Below, piece by piece: positions 18,353 to 26,834 of a DNA stretch of 64,000 nucleotides. The notes under the pieces were generated by a model. That model made no database searches. It worked only from the letters and a program-made list of their open reading frames with translations, and was not told where the DNA came from. The translations under genes were made by a program, and so were the position numbers. Source of the DNA: Labrys wisconsinensis (GTDB lineage Bacteria; Pseudomonadota; Alphaproteobacteria; Rhizobiales; Labraceae); NCBI RefSeq assembly GCF_030814995.1, contig NZ_JAUSVX010000004.1, positions 248,001 through 312,000 of the forward strand. Direction: 5' to 3'. The number at the start of each line of letters is the position of its first letter. Positions within the stretch are counted from its first letter, which is position 1.

Positions 18353-19093
18353 TCAGAATCTGTAGCTTACCCCGACCAGCGCCATGGTCTCGTCAAAGCC
18401 CGACTTGAACCTCAGCGTCCCCCCAGGGCCGACGAGACGATAGGAGGCCTTGCCGAAGTCGGTGTATCGCGCCTCGAAGCGCGCGCTCCAATGATCGTCA
18501 AAGGCATATTCGACGCCACCACCGGCCGTCCAGCCGACGAGGGTTTGTGTCTGAGAGCCTGAATACGCGCCGCTGCGTATATCAAACGCCTCGATGCTGT
18601 TCTCGACGGAACCGCTCACCTTGGCATCGCCGAAAGCGACGCCGCCCGTGCCATAGATCAGCAGGCGGTCGAAAGCATAGCCGATCCGGGCGCGCACGGA
18701 GCCCTGCCAGCTGCTGCTGAGCGACAAGCGACTGATCGTGCTGCCTTCCGCACCGACGACTGACGCGTGGGTGCTGCCGCTGATGCCGGACAGGTCTATG
18801 TCGGCTTCAAGGCCGAACACGATCGAATCGATCTGCGCGTTATAACCGGCATGAAGACCGCCAACCGCGCCGTTGGCATTGAAACTGTCGTCCGGAGCTC
18901 CTCCGCCGGTCGGGACGCTGAGGTTGTCATGCTGCGAGCCCCAGCCGTAACCGGCATGGGCGCCGGCATAGAAGCCGGTCCATGAATAAGGCAATACCGA
19001 GTCGACCGGCACAGCGGTCTGATCCTGAGCCAGCGCCGGAGCGGAAAAAGCCACAACAACAGCCGTCGAAACCAGGAGATGGCGAAGCATCAT
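18353..19093 (-). CDS. Omp25/Opa-type outer-membrane beta-barrel protein
   Basis: The 246-residue protein has a signal peptide (MMLRHLLVSTAVVVAFSAPA, cleaved near ALAQ) and then the eight-strand barrel pattern of rhizobial surface antigens: WTGFYAGAHAGYGWG at the start of the barrel, VRARIGYAFDRLLIYGTGGV in the middle, GGGVEYAFDDHWSARFEAR and the C-terminal aromatic strand LVGVSYRF. It is located in the outer membrane. ATG 19093 is chosen because GAGGAA lies seven bases upstream. Its role is probably structural. Confidence 0.88.
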   Translation of the reverse strand: MMLRHLLVSTAVVVAFSAPALAQDQTAVPVDSVLPYSWTGFYAGAHAGYGWGSQHDNLSVPTGGGAPDDSFNANGAVGGLHAGYNAQIDSIVFGLEADIDLSGISGSTHASVVGAEGSTISRLSLSSSWQGSVRARIGYAFDRLLIYGTGGVAFGDAKVSGSVENSIEAFDIRSGAYSGSQTQTLVGWTAGGGVEYAFDDHWSARFEARYTDFGKASYRLVGPGGTLRFKSGFDETMALVGVSYRF

Positions 19094-19330
19094 CTGCAAT
19101 TTCCTCGCGGGTAACTCTAGGTTACGACTCACTTCAATGGCTACCGATAAAGCTAGCAAGGCAGCATGGGTTCCACAACGAGAGCCGAGAGATTGTGTTT
19201 CCATGTTGCGGAATTGGCACGCACTGCGCGTGATGCCGCAGTGTCCGGTGTCGTCAATAAGCCGCTGCGCGCACAAATCGGGAGTATCAGTCGGGTGATC
19301 GACTTGGCCGTCGCTTGCACCCCCTGATTT

Positions 19331-20332
19331 TCAACCGGTGCCGTCTTCGCGGCGCGACGAGAAATACGCACCGACGTCGCGTGCCAGATCGCTCTCCGGA
19401 TCGCGCCATCGCCAGGTTCCATTGTGAGCAATCTGAATATCTTCGGCCGGATCGAAGCCGTGGCGTGTGAGAATATCGTAGCGTCCACGATAGTTTCGGT
19501 CCGAGAGGCTGCCATGCCAGAGATGAAAGACTTTCTGGCTCAAGGAATCGACATGTGCCAGCAAGCCGGATGACGCGGCTTCTTGAACCCAGGCGATGAT
19601 ATCCAGCTTCTGCTTTTGGGTGTTGGAGCGGAGAGCCCAATATTGATCGAGCCGGGATAGCGCCGCAAAGACGTGGACGGCGTCGCCTCCTCCGACGATG
19701 TTCCTGTCGTAATGCCCACATTTCTCGATTGTCGCGCGCTGCGCCGACCAGGCCATGCCGTAGCAATTGTGGCGATCGACGGCCTTGTGGTAGCTGGTGC
19801 TGTCCGTCGCGGCGCGCGCGTTGGTCAGCTTGACTTCGTTGGCGTCGAAGCTGGATGCCCGGATCGCGCTGGCGATCGCGACGCCCGTGAGGATGGGTGT
19901 CGCCTCCTCGCAGCGCATTCTGGAGACGGAGGGCACGTCGATCTCCTTCGGCAGATGCAGCGAGGTGTCGAACAGCTGCAGCAGGCCACCATTGCGATCC
20001 AGCCGCTCTTTGGCCTGCGCCGGCCAGTCTTCTCCGCTGAAGATCACATCGCAATCGACCCATGCGACATATTCGACATGGTTGGGAAGCTCGGCGATGC
20101 CGATATTGAGAAGACGCTCCTTCTGCCAGATACGATCTTCTCCCGTTAAGCTCAGGACGATATCGCCGTCTTCCCCGCTCAGCTCGTGCTGCCCGGGCTT
20201 TGCCAGCTCCACCACCATCAGGGGGGCGTTCAGGTGCCGGCGAAAGGCTTTGAAGTTCTGGAGGCGGCGCTTGTACTTCTCGGGATTGTAGTAAGACGTC
20301 ACAATCCAGAGTGGGTCAGAGGGCAACGGCAT
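19331..20332 (-). CDS. Putative glycosyltransferase with a GT-A-like fold
   Basis: The 333-residue protein opens with DPLWIVTSYYNPEKYKRRLQ and has a metal-binding-like DxD in YVAWVDCDVIFSGEDW near 95, after a helix EDRIWQKERLLNIGIAELP. A later NIVGGGDAVHV segment and a C-terminal RGRYDILTRHGFDP fit transferases of this build. There is no transmembrane helix, so it is probably cytosolic. A start at 20380 is also open. It is divergent from the CapK-like gene, with which it may act in surface polysaccharide decoration. The base composition is less GC-rich than in the flanking metabolic genes. Confidence 0.6.
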   Translation of the reverse strand: MPLPSDPLWIVTSYYNPEKYKRRLQNFKAFRRHLNAPLMVVELAKPGQHELSGEDGDIVLSLTGEDRIWQKERLLNIGIAELPNHVEYVAWVDCDVIFSGEDWPAQAKERLDRNGGLLQLFDTSLHLPKEIDVPSVSRMRCEEATPILTGVAIASAIRASSFDANEVKLTNARAATDSTSYHKAVDRHNCYGMAWSAQRATIEKCGHYDRNIVGGGDAVHVFAALSRLDQYWALRSNTQKQKLDIIAWVQEAASSGLLAHVDSLSQKVFHLWHGSLSDRNYRGRYDILTRHGFDPAEDIQIAHNGTWRWRDPESDLARDVGAYFSSRREDGTG

Positions 20333-20527
20333 GTGGCCTCGGCTCCTGCTCGCATGATTCGCATTGCTTGTTGATGCCACTTGCGTGAGCCTCGGCCTCG
20401 GCGGGGATTCCGGGGAATTCCGTCACTTTCGCCCTTGTTCATGACGTGACTATTGTATGGATGCTGTCGAAATCGCTCTGCTACGGCTGCTGACGAACTC
20501 CGTCCTCGAACTGGATGCTCCCTGGAG

Positions 20528-21826
20528 ATGACAGACACCCGAAAGGCCGTATTTCCCCTCAGGGCGCTACCGGCGGAACTCGTCTTCGAGCAACTGACGC
20601 AGGCTTTTGCAGCAAGTCAACATTTCTCGCGACAGGAGATACGCAAGCGCCAGGCGGCCTTGCTGGAGCGCGTGGTGCGCCATGCCCACGTCCATGTGCC
20701 GTTCTATCGGGACAGCAGGAGATTGGCGCCCTTGTTTCGCGCCAATGGCTCATTCGATCTTGCCGGTTGGAACGATGTTCCGGTTTTGACGCGAAACGAG
20801 GCCCATGAGCACGAGGGGGCGCTGCAGGCGACGAGCGTGCCTCCCGACATGGGAGCATTGCAGGCCCACGCGACCTCCGGATCGACGGGAACGCCGCTGA
20901 AGTTCAGGCAGACCTTTGTGCAGCAATTGGCGTCCGAAGTGCTGCTCAACCGGACCTTGCGCTGGCACGGATTATGGCCGATTTCGCGGATTGCGGTGGT
21001 TGCGGGCGGCGCGGAGCCAACCTCGCCCTGGCCCGGCATGCTGAAGCTCCCGGGCCCGGCCGATTTTGCCCGGCATGTCGACCTCTTGCGCGAGCACCAG
21101 ACCACCCATGCCATCGTGGCGCCGAGTATTGCCGTTGCATGGGCAGATCATGCGCGAGAGGATTTGCCGCACCTCACCACGATCATGGCGACCGGCGAAG
21201 TCCTGCGTCCCGAAATGCGCAGAACAATTGAGCACAGGCTCAAGGTGAAGGTCATCAATCTTTATTCGGCAAGCGAACTTGGCCCCATCGCGTCGGAGGG
21301 CGCCGATGGCAGGCTGCGCCTCAGCGAGGAAACCCTGTTTGTCGAGGGGCCTCCCGGCGCGCATGATCCCAAGATCCCGGAGCGTCTTGTCGTGACGCCG
21401 TTCTATGCCTTCGGCACGCCGCTCGTTCGCTACGCCCCCGGAGACTATGTCCGGTTTTCGAATGTCGCCAGCAAGAACACCCTCGGTCTGCGCGGGCTCG
21501 ATGATGTCATTGGCCGTCAGCGCAATTTGTTTCGCCGTCCCGATGGCAGCCTCTTCCTGCCGGGGCGTTTCGTCGCCCGCGGATTGCAGGAGATCATCGC
21601 CTGTCGGGAATGGCAACTCGTGCAGACCAGCCTGACGCATGTCGACTTGAAGATCGCGGTTCTTCGTCCGCCCAGCCGGCAACAACTCGATGCCTTGGAA
21701 AAATACCTGAAGGACTGCCTGCCAAGTCATGAGACGAGCGTCATCGTCGTCGATGCCATCGAGAACGACATGAAGAACGGCAAGTCCTACGAGCTGTTTC
21801 TGTCACTCGTCGGCGAAGGCAGGTAG
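20528..21826 (+). CDS. CapK/phenylacetate-CoA ligase-like adenylate-forming enzyme
   Basis: The 432-residue protein belongs to the ANL superfamily branch that includes PaaK and the capsule protein CapK. It has the phosphate loop HATSGSTGTPLKFRQTF (about 118), the adenylate-binding NLYSASELGPIASEG and the hinge region GLRGLDDVIGRQRNLF. The expected reaction is activation of a carboxylic acid by ATP; the substrate is unknown. Its divergent neighbour is a glycosyltransferase, which fits a role in polysaccharide or lipid modification. ATG 20528 is chosen because an adjacent GGAG precedes it and the product then begins at the family's usual N-terminus. Confidence 0.75.
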   Translation: MTDTRKAVFPLRALPAELVFEQLTQAFAASQHFSRQEIRKRQAALLERVVRHAHVHVPFYRDSRRLAPLFRANGSFDLAGWNDVPVLTRNEAHEHEGALQATSVPPDMGALQAHATSGSTGTPLKFRQTFVQQLASEVLLNRTLRWHGLWPISRIAVVAGGAEPTSPWPGMLKLPGPADFARHVDLLREHQTTHAIVAPSIAVAWADHAREDLPHLTTIMATGEVLRPEMRRTIEHRLKVKVINLYSASELGPIASEGADGRLRLSEETLFVEGPPGAHDPKIPERLVVTPFYAFGTPLVRYAPGDYVRFSNVASKNTLGLRGLDDVIGRQRNLFRRPDGSLFLPGRFVARGLQEIIACREWQLVQTSLTHVDLKIAVLRPPSRQQLDALEKYLKDCLPSHETSVIVVDAIENDMKNGKSYELFLSLVGEGR

Positions 21827-21994
21827 CCATGCCGCCGTGCGCGCGCCGTCACCTGAGTTTCTTCGGGATCGGCCGCCTACGGCGGGGTTTCGTGGGGCGG
21901 CCGCGTCGAATTTGGCCTGAGTGGCGTCGGCGGGGCTTTGCCGGCATGAATGGTCGAGCGGAGACGTGCTGGGGCATCGGTGACAGGGAACCTC

Positions 21995-23149
21995 ATGCGT
22001 GTCATCTTGAAATCTGGCGTTCTCGCCCTGTCGTGCGAGACTGAGGCTGAACAAGAGGCGCTTGCCGCATGGAGCGATGCGGCGAGAAATCATGTCTTCC
22101 ATCTCGACAAGGCATCGGCGAGGGGCGCTGCGTTGATTGATCTCGGCCTGAAGGCAGATGCCTGTCGCGAGCCGATCAACATTCTCTTCGAAGGCGGCGA
22201 TCCGCAATGGCGGCCGATCAGCAATCTCGCCCACACGCCCTTCACGCTGAGAGGGCGCTTCTACGCGAGCGTCGAGGGCTTTTGGCAAGGGCTGAAGTTC
22301 GAAGCGGAAGAGGAGCGTCTTCGCGTCGCTCGATTGTGGGGCGTGGCGGCCAAGAGGGCGGCGCCACGCGGGCCGCCAGGTGCAACGTTCATCTATGAAG
22401 ATCAGGTCCATGCTCGCGGCGGCCCGGAGCACCGCGCCCTGATGGCGCAGGCATGCGGCGCGAAATTCAATCAGAACGCGGCGGCAAGAGAGGCTCTTCT
22501 CGCCACCAGGGAACGGCCGCTCACCCATCGCGCCCGGCGCGACAGCGAAACGATCCCCGGAGCGCTGATGGCGGACATGTGGATGCGCCTGCGCGCCAGG
22601 CTGCAAGACGCGACCGGGATTGGCGTGCAGGACCTGGCGAAGCCGGAGGCGGACGGCCGCATCCTGTACTTTGCCCGGGATCGTGAAACCTTCGGCTTCA
22701 TGTCGCATTTCCATCCGGCCCCGATCGAGATCGATGGCGAGACATGGGCGACCGCCGAGCATTTCTACCAGGCGCAGAAATCGTTCGATCCGGCCTACAG
22801 GGCGGCCATCCGGGCCGCCGAAACGCCCGGCGCCGCAAAGCAGCTCGCCGCCCGCCCGGATCCGCGGCGTGCTCGCCGATCCTGGTTTGCGGACTTCGCA
22901 CAAGAGCCGCGCGCCGACTGGCCCGAGGTCAAGCTCGACCTCATGCGCCGGGCGGATTGGGCCAAGTTCACCCAGCACGAAACGCTTCAAAAGCGCCTTC
23001 TGGCCACGGGCACGGCGGAGCTGGTCGAGGATAGCCCCTACGACGCGTTCTGGGGAACCGGACCCGATGGAGCCGGCCTCAATTGGGCGGGGAGGGTGCT
23101 GATGGAGATCCGCGAGAAGCTTCGCGACCTTGCGATCCCGACACACTGA
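21995..23149 (+). CDS. Protein with two tandem NADAR (YbiA/RibX-like) domains
   Basis: The 384-residue protein contains two copies of the NADAR fold. The first, about 70-205, has ISNLAHTPFTLRGRFYASVE then FWQGLKF, AKRAA and CGAKFNQN. The second, about 225-378, has ILYFARDRETFGFMSHFHP, WATAEHFYQAQKSFDP, TQHETLQKRLLATG and the family's terminal FWGTGPDGAGLNWAGRVLM. Known NADAR enzymes cleave N-glycosidic bonds in riboflavin intermediates or remove ADP-ribose from guanine; a single domain of about 160 residues is usual. The N-terminal copy lacks the terminal FWG...N..G signature and may be inactive or regulatory. ATG 21995 has AGGGAA upstream. Confidence 0.78.
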   Translation: MRVILKSGVLALSCETEAEQEALAAWSDAARNHVFHLDKASARGAALIDLGLKADACREPINILFEGGDPQWRPISNLAHTPFTLRGRFYASVEGFWQGLKFEAEEERLRVARLWGVAAKRAAPRGPPGATFIYEDQVHARGGPEHRALMAQACGAKFNQNAAAREALLATRERPLTHRARRDSETIPGALMADMWMRLRARLQDATGIGVQDLAKPEADGRILYFARDRETFGFMSHFHPAPIEIDGETWATAEHFYQAQKSFDPAYRAAIRAAETPGAAKQLAARPDPRRARRSWFADFAQEPRADWPEVKLDLMRRADWAKFTQHETLQKRLLATGTAELVEDSPYDAFWGTGPDGAGLNWAGRVLMEIREKLRDLAIPTH

Positions 23150-23509
23150 TCCGGGCCGGGGCTCGCGCAGCCCATCCCGGAAGCCTGCCCCTTCAACGCA
23201 TATGGGGGGCCGGGCAGCGGGCCTTGAATTGACGGATTCCGGTGCGTTCAGGGATCATTGGGGAATGACCGCTGCGGATGAGACGTGCGTAACCCCTCTC
23301 CCTGCTGGAACGGGGAATCTTGCGCCGTTTTCAGTCATGAGTTCGCTGACCAATCCTCGATGCGACAGTGCGTGGCCGATTGGTTGAAGCATGCGTCGAA
23401 CCGGCGTTGTCTCTTCGGGAACGAGGAAGCCGCGTCGCTTCTCGACGGATGTCGGACGTCACGCTAGGTTTGGTCTGCGGCATCCTATGGAGCCTGTTTC
23501 CTTGCTCGC
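23150..23509. other. Intergenic region with no gene recognised
   Basis: About 360 bases separate the NADAR gene from the pseudo-caspase gene on the same strand. No convincing coding frame, tRNA or palindrome was seen; it presumably holds the promoter of the downstream gene. Confidence 0.4.
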
Positions 23510-23527
23510 ATGGCGATGGAGGCCTGC

Positions 23528-24292
23528 GTGAAGTGGCTCCTGGGGCTCGTCATCACGGCATTGATCCTATTCGGAAGCGTCGCTTCGGCGTCCGCCGGGA
23601 CGCGCGTCGCCCTGCTGATCGCCAACTCGGCTTATGAGAGAAAGCTCGTAGATCCGGCGAGCGACGTGGCGCTGCTGCAGACCGCGTTCAAGACGGCCGG
23701 GTTCGACCTGGTGGATACGGTGCTTGATCTTGGTCGCGACGGCATGATTCAAGCGTTGCGCTCGTTCCAGCCGGAGGCGGCCAAGGCCGACATCGCAGTC
23801 ATCTACTATTCCGGCTATGCGATGCATTGGGCGGACGAGAACTATTTGATTCCGGTGGACGCCAAGCTCGCCAGGGTCGGGGACATCGAAGATGAGGCGA
23901 TATCGCTCGACCGGGTTCTCGAGACGCTCGACGAGGCGAAAACTTTGAAACTGGTTCTCCTCGACGCCTGCCGCGAGAACCCGTTTTTGCTGCACATGAA
24001 GCATGCTCCGACGGGCCTGGATTCCGTGTTGCAGTGCCTGGTTCCGGTAGAGGCAAAAACGCCCGATGCTTTGGTCGTCCTTGCGGGTCACGGCCGTGCC
24101 GTGGCTGTCGTCGGCGACGGACGCGTCAGCCCATTCGCCGATGCGCTTGCAAGGCGATTGATCGAACCGGGAGTCGCTCTTCGCCGCGCGCTCGACAACG
24201 TCCGAAACGACGTGCTCGCCGCCACCGGACAACGCCAGGAGCCGTTCGCTTTTGATTCTTCCGCGGACGGCAGGATCTTCCTCGGCAAATAG
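23528..24292 (+). CDS. Exported caspase-family (peptidase C14) protein lacking the catalytic histidine
   Basis: The 254-residue protein has an N-terminal hydrophobic segment (VKWLLGLVITALILFGSVAS, signal peptide or anchor) and then a p20-like caspase domain starting TRVALLIANSAYERKLVDPA. The cysteine motif LVLLDACRENPF is intact. The histidine motif, normally YYSGHG, is YYSGYAMHWADENYLIPVDA here, so the catalytic His is Tyr. It is likely a non-peptidase (scaffold or decoy) member. GTG 23528 is chosen because GGAGG lies five bases before it; an ATG at 23510 is also open. It sits next to the immunity-gene array, convergent with it. Confidence 0.75.
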   Translation: MKWLLGLVITALILFGSVASASAGTRVALLIANSAYERKLVDPASDVALLQTAFKTAGFDLVDTVLDLGRDGMIQALRSFQPEAAKADIAVIYYSGYAMHWADENYLIPVDAKLARVGDIEDEAISLDRVLETLDEAKTLKLVLLDACRENPFLLHMKHAPTGLDSVLQCLVPVEAKTPDALVVLAGHGRAVAVVGDGRVSPFADALARRLIEPGVALRRALDNVRNDVLAATGQRQEPFAFDSSADGRIFLGK

Positions 24293-24474
24293 TCGTCCGG
24301 GAGGAACTCGCAAGTCGCGAATTTTGTGTGATTTTCTGAGTCCGCGAAGTCTTGGCGGTTGTCGGAATTGGCGGATGTAGACAGCGCTTCTCCGACAGGC
24401 GGCAATGAGACGTGAACTGCTGGCGGCGGCTCAACTCGCGCGACAGCGCCCTACCAGCTCGCCCGGCTGCAAGC

Positions 24475-24876
24475 TCACTGCCATCTCGGCACCCGACGTC
24501 TCGACACTTGGGAAATTCGCGCATTGAGCTCGGCAATCGCCTCTTCGAGCTTGTCCCAGTCTTCGAAAGAGTTGTTCAGATCGATTTCGATGACTGGATC
24601 TATGCCGGCTTTGGCAGCGGGGCCTGCATGAAGACGGACAAGAACACGCCTGTCCCGCAGGGCGATGTCTTCCACGAGGTCATAGCCCTCCAGCCTGGGG
24701 ACGCTTGTTTCGATGTGGAGGCCATCCAAGCGCAGCCTGAAGTCTTGCTCGTCCGGCTCGGGGGCCATGTCGATGGTGACGTATGTTTGGGGGTCGAAAG
24801 GATCGTTGGCGAATCCGACAACCAGAATGCCGTTTTCGTCATATTCGGCGTGGATGACGCTTGCCAGGAATCTCAT
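24475..24876 (-). CDS. Imm10-like immunity protein, copy 1
   Basis: The 133-residue protein reads GILVVGFANDPFDPQTYVTI, PEPDEQDFRLRLDGLHIETS, GYDLVEDI, and ends in an acidic helix. The layout matches Imm10-type immunity proteins, and it is clearly a paralogue of the next gene upstream (24999-25364), sharing PDEQD.RL..DGLHI.TS and GY..VE. Such proteins neutralise secreted polymorphic toxins. It has a C-terminal extension absent from its paralogue. ATG 24876 is preceded by AAGGAT. The family name is my recognition and needs a profile search. Confidence 0.6.
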   Translation of the reverse strand: MRFLASVIHAEYDENGILVVGFANDPFDPQTYVTIDMAPEPDEQDFRLRLDGLHIETSVPRLEGYDLVEDIALRDRRVLVRLHAGPAAKAGIDPVIEIDLNNSFEDWDKLEEAIAELNARISQVSRRRVPRWQ

Positions 24877-24998
24877 CCTTGATCCTTGCGGGTGAATTGC
24901 GGGGCGGTGCTTTCGGGCAACATCGCCGACGAAGCCGCATCGCCTATGCACAAAGATGGCATGCGCTGTTGTGCCGCTCTGATAAATTTACGCTTGGC

Positions 24999-25364
24999 TC
25001 ACGGAAGGCGTGTCTTGAGCTTGGTGATCGCCTCATCGAGCTTCGAATGCTCTGCAGAAGGGTCGTTCAGACCGATCTTGATGATCGGATCTACTCTCAC
25101 TTTTTCAGCAAATCTCATTTTAAGCATTATCATCAATCGGTCGTCACACAATTCCACTTTCTCAACAATATTGTATCCGTTGATGTGTGAAATGCTTGTG
25201 TCGATATGCAATCCATCCATGCCGAGCCTCAGATCCTGCTCGTCCGGCTCATGAGCCAAGTCGAGAGTGACATAGTTGTCGGGATCATGAGAATGATCAG
25301 CGAATCCGACCGTCAGTCCTTCGCCGTCGTCCTCGATGTGGATATATCTCGCTGAGAAGTTCAT
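24999..25364 (-). CDS. Imm10-like immunity protein, copy 2
   Basis: The 121-residue protein reads GLTVGFADHSHDPDNYVTLD, HEPDEQDLRLGMDGLHIDTS, GYNIVEKVELCDDRLMIMLK, and aligns without gaps for most of its length with the copy at 24475-24876. It has no convincing Shine-Dalgarno sequence, and the 46-base repeat shared with 29006-29055 ends about ten bases upstream of its ATG, so its upstream context appears to have been replaced by recombination. It is AT-richer than the metabolic genes. The cognate toxin is not visible. Confidence 0.6.
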   Translation of the reverse strand: MNFSARYIHIEDDGEGLTVGFADHSHDPDNYVTLDLAHEPDEQDLRLGMDGLHIDTSISHINGYNIVEKVELCDDRLMIMLKMRFAEKVRVDPIIKIGLNDPSAEHSKLDEAITKLKTRLP

Positions 25365-25373
25365 GGCGGCCAG

Positions 25374-25419
25374 AGTCTGCCATACCGCCGCCGCCGATCA
25401 AGGGGGTGGCAAATCCGGC
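25374..25419. repeat. Long imperfect repeat, copy A (partner at 29006-29055)
   Basis: The core 25390-25419 (GCCGCCGATCAAG, then GGGGTGGCAAATCCGGC) is identical to 29024-29055 except for a two-base CA insertion in the latter, and similarity continues outward through TGCCATA. The pair brackets the 3.6-kb stretch holding the broken toxin and most of the immunity genes. Confidence 0.65.
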
Positions 25420-25639
25420 CGGCGGCCGCGGCGAGGCCTTCCCGGACAGGAGCGCGGCGCTGACCGGCCGGACCCTGCGGCGCAGCAAGCCAGGACCGAG
25501 GCCGAAGGAGGGTCAGGAGGCATAGACAACAAGGTCACGCGGACTCCAGAACCGTCAGACGACCACCGGCTCTGCACACCCGGCCATCGATCCGGTTCGG
25601 TCTCCGGCATACCATTCTCATCTCGGAACATCCGGCGGC

Positions 25640-25800
25640 CTACCTCCTTTTATTCTCGTGATGGCCTCGCGCGGCCATCTGGTCGTCATCGTGATAGTCG
25701 ATCCGCACAGTCGTCCCGGCGACTGTTCTTTTCTGCCGAGAGGCCCTTGGGTTCCGTCGGCGATATTCTTGATCAAACAGCTGCGGCCCGATTGCTGCTC
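25640..25800 (-). pseudogene. Remnant of a MORN-repeat (YwqK-type) immunity gene
   Basis: One minus frame (stop at 25640-25642) reads RTVAGTTVRIDYHDDDQMAA followed by RGHHENKRR, which parallels the intact MORN protein at 27640-27945 (WTDYHPNGQLAARGLYENGK). In a neighbouring frame just downstream, MFRDENGMPETEPDRW looks like the end of the same kind of protein. There is no intact frame or start. I read it as a frameshifted and decayed second copy of the MORN immunity gene. The boundaries are approximate. Confidence 0.45.
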
Positions 25801-25834
25801 GGACAGCCACCGTAGCAAGAGTCTCTCTTCCTGA

Positions 25835-26182
25835 TTACCGGACTGCAACTCTGTCCTTTCCCGATGCTTCGATGGGGAAATTCTCGTCAACGCTCATTTC
25901 GGCGAAGTCCTGCGGTTCGAGCGAGGTCTTGTGCTGGCGAGCAATCTCCTGATTGCGCTTCCACAATTCTTGGAGGTGACCACGGACCTCTGGATTGAGC
26001 CCAACCACCCCGGTGACGACGTCCTGCCAGGAGCCGGTTGCATTGTAGGTTTTCTGCAGCATTGGTGTTGTGGCCTGGAGTGCCTTGGCCTCCTGCTCAG
26101 GCAGCTCGCCGATCGCCCAAAGGACGTAGCATTCCAGAATCCGGACCAGCGGCCGGCCTTCGTAGCGCGGGTTCATCGCCAT
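25835..26182 (-). CDS. Small conserved protein paired with the SUKH immunity gene
   Basis: The 115-residue, mainly helical protein starts MAMNPRYEGRPLVRILECYV, has SWQDVVTGVVGLNPEVRGHL, and ends with a QDFAEMSVDENFP segment. It begins two bases after the SUKH stop codon and so is translationally coupled to it. No function is established; its position points to an accessory or second immunity protein for the same toxin. Its base composition is similar to the SUKH gene. Confidence 0.65.
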   Translation of the reverse strand: MAMNPRYEGRPLVRILECYVLWAIGELPEQEAKALQATTPMLQKTYNATGSWQDVVTGVVGLNPEVRGHLQELWKRNQEIARQHKTSLEPQDFAEMSVDENFPIEASGKDRVAVR

Positions 26183-26184
26183 CG

Positions 26185-26679
26185 TCAGGCCTCGTCCTCG
26201 TCGAAATCTTCCTCGAGATCCGGATCGAGATCGAGCGAGTCGATGAAGGCGGCGAAGGAGGGTGCCAGCGGCTCGAGCTCGAACCCCTCCTCATGCAGAC
26301 AGATCGAAACCGTCGCCGGCTCCTGGCCGAGGTCGAGCACGAACACGTTGCCGGTGCCGTCGCCGGCAAAGGGGATCTTCTTCTCGCCGAGGACGGCTCG
26401 CCAATCCCGGGTTGCGCGCCAAAGGCTTTCGGTGCTGCCGCGATCCTCGTCGAGATGGTGGAAGCGATTGACGGACGAGTCGGACAATGACCCGTCCGAC
26501 AACGTCGGGACATCGAGTTCCGGATGTCCGCCGTTCGAGAATCGCAGAAGGCCGAGATAGTCGGCCGGAAGGGTAACGCCGAATTCGCGCTCGAACGCCG
26601 CGATGGTGCCCGGTGAGGGCGGCGGGCGCTTTACGGGCCCGCCGCCCTCGTTGAGGTTCAACTCGGATAGATCGCGCAT
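26185..26679 (-). CDS. SMI1/KNR4 (SUKH) family immunity protein
   Basis: The 164-residue protein has the SUKH hallmark: TIAAFEREFGVTLPADYLGL followed by LRFSNGGHP, a central WRAVLGEKKIPFAGDGTGNV, then FVLDLG, and an acidic C-terminus ending DLEEDFDEDEA. SUKH proteins commonly act as immunity proteins for polymorphic toxins. ATG 26679 has a GGGGGGA Shine-Dalgarno sequence five bases upstream. It is cotranscribed with the following small gene. Confidence 0.8.
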   Translation of the reverse strand: MRDLSELNLNEGGGPVKRPPPSPGTIAAFEREFGVTLPADYLGLLRFSNGGHPELDVPTLSDGSLSDSSVNRFHHLDEDRGSTESLWRATRDWRAVLGEKKIPFAGDGTGNVFVLDLGQEPATVSICLHEEGFELEPLAPSFAAFIDSLDLDPDLEEDFDEDEA

Positions 26680-26834
26680 GCAGATCCCCCCTTTGGTGCG
26701 CCCGGATCAAGCTTCGCCAGAGGGGTGCCCGCGGTCAAGCAGGAGGGGCGAATTCGCCCAGAGCGTTCGCGCTGGTTGGCGAAATGCCGGCAAGCTGAAT
26801 TGCGTCCTAGGGAACCCGGGGTCGTTGTAAAGTC

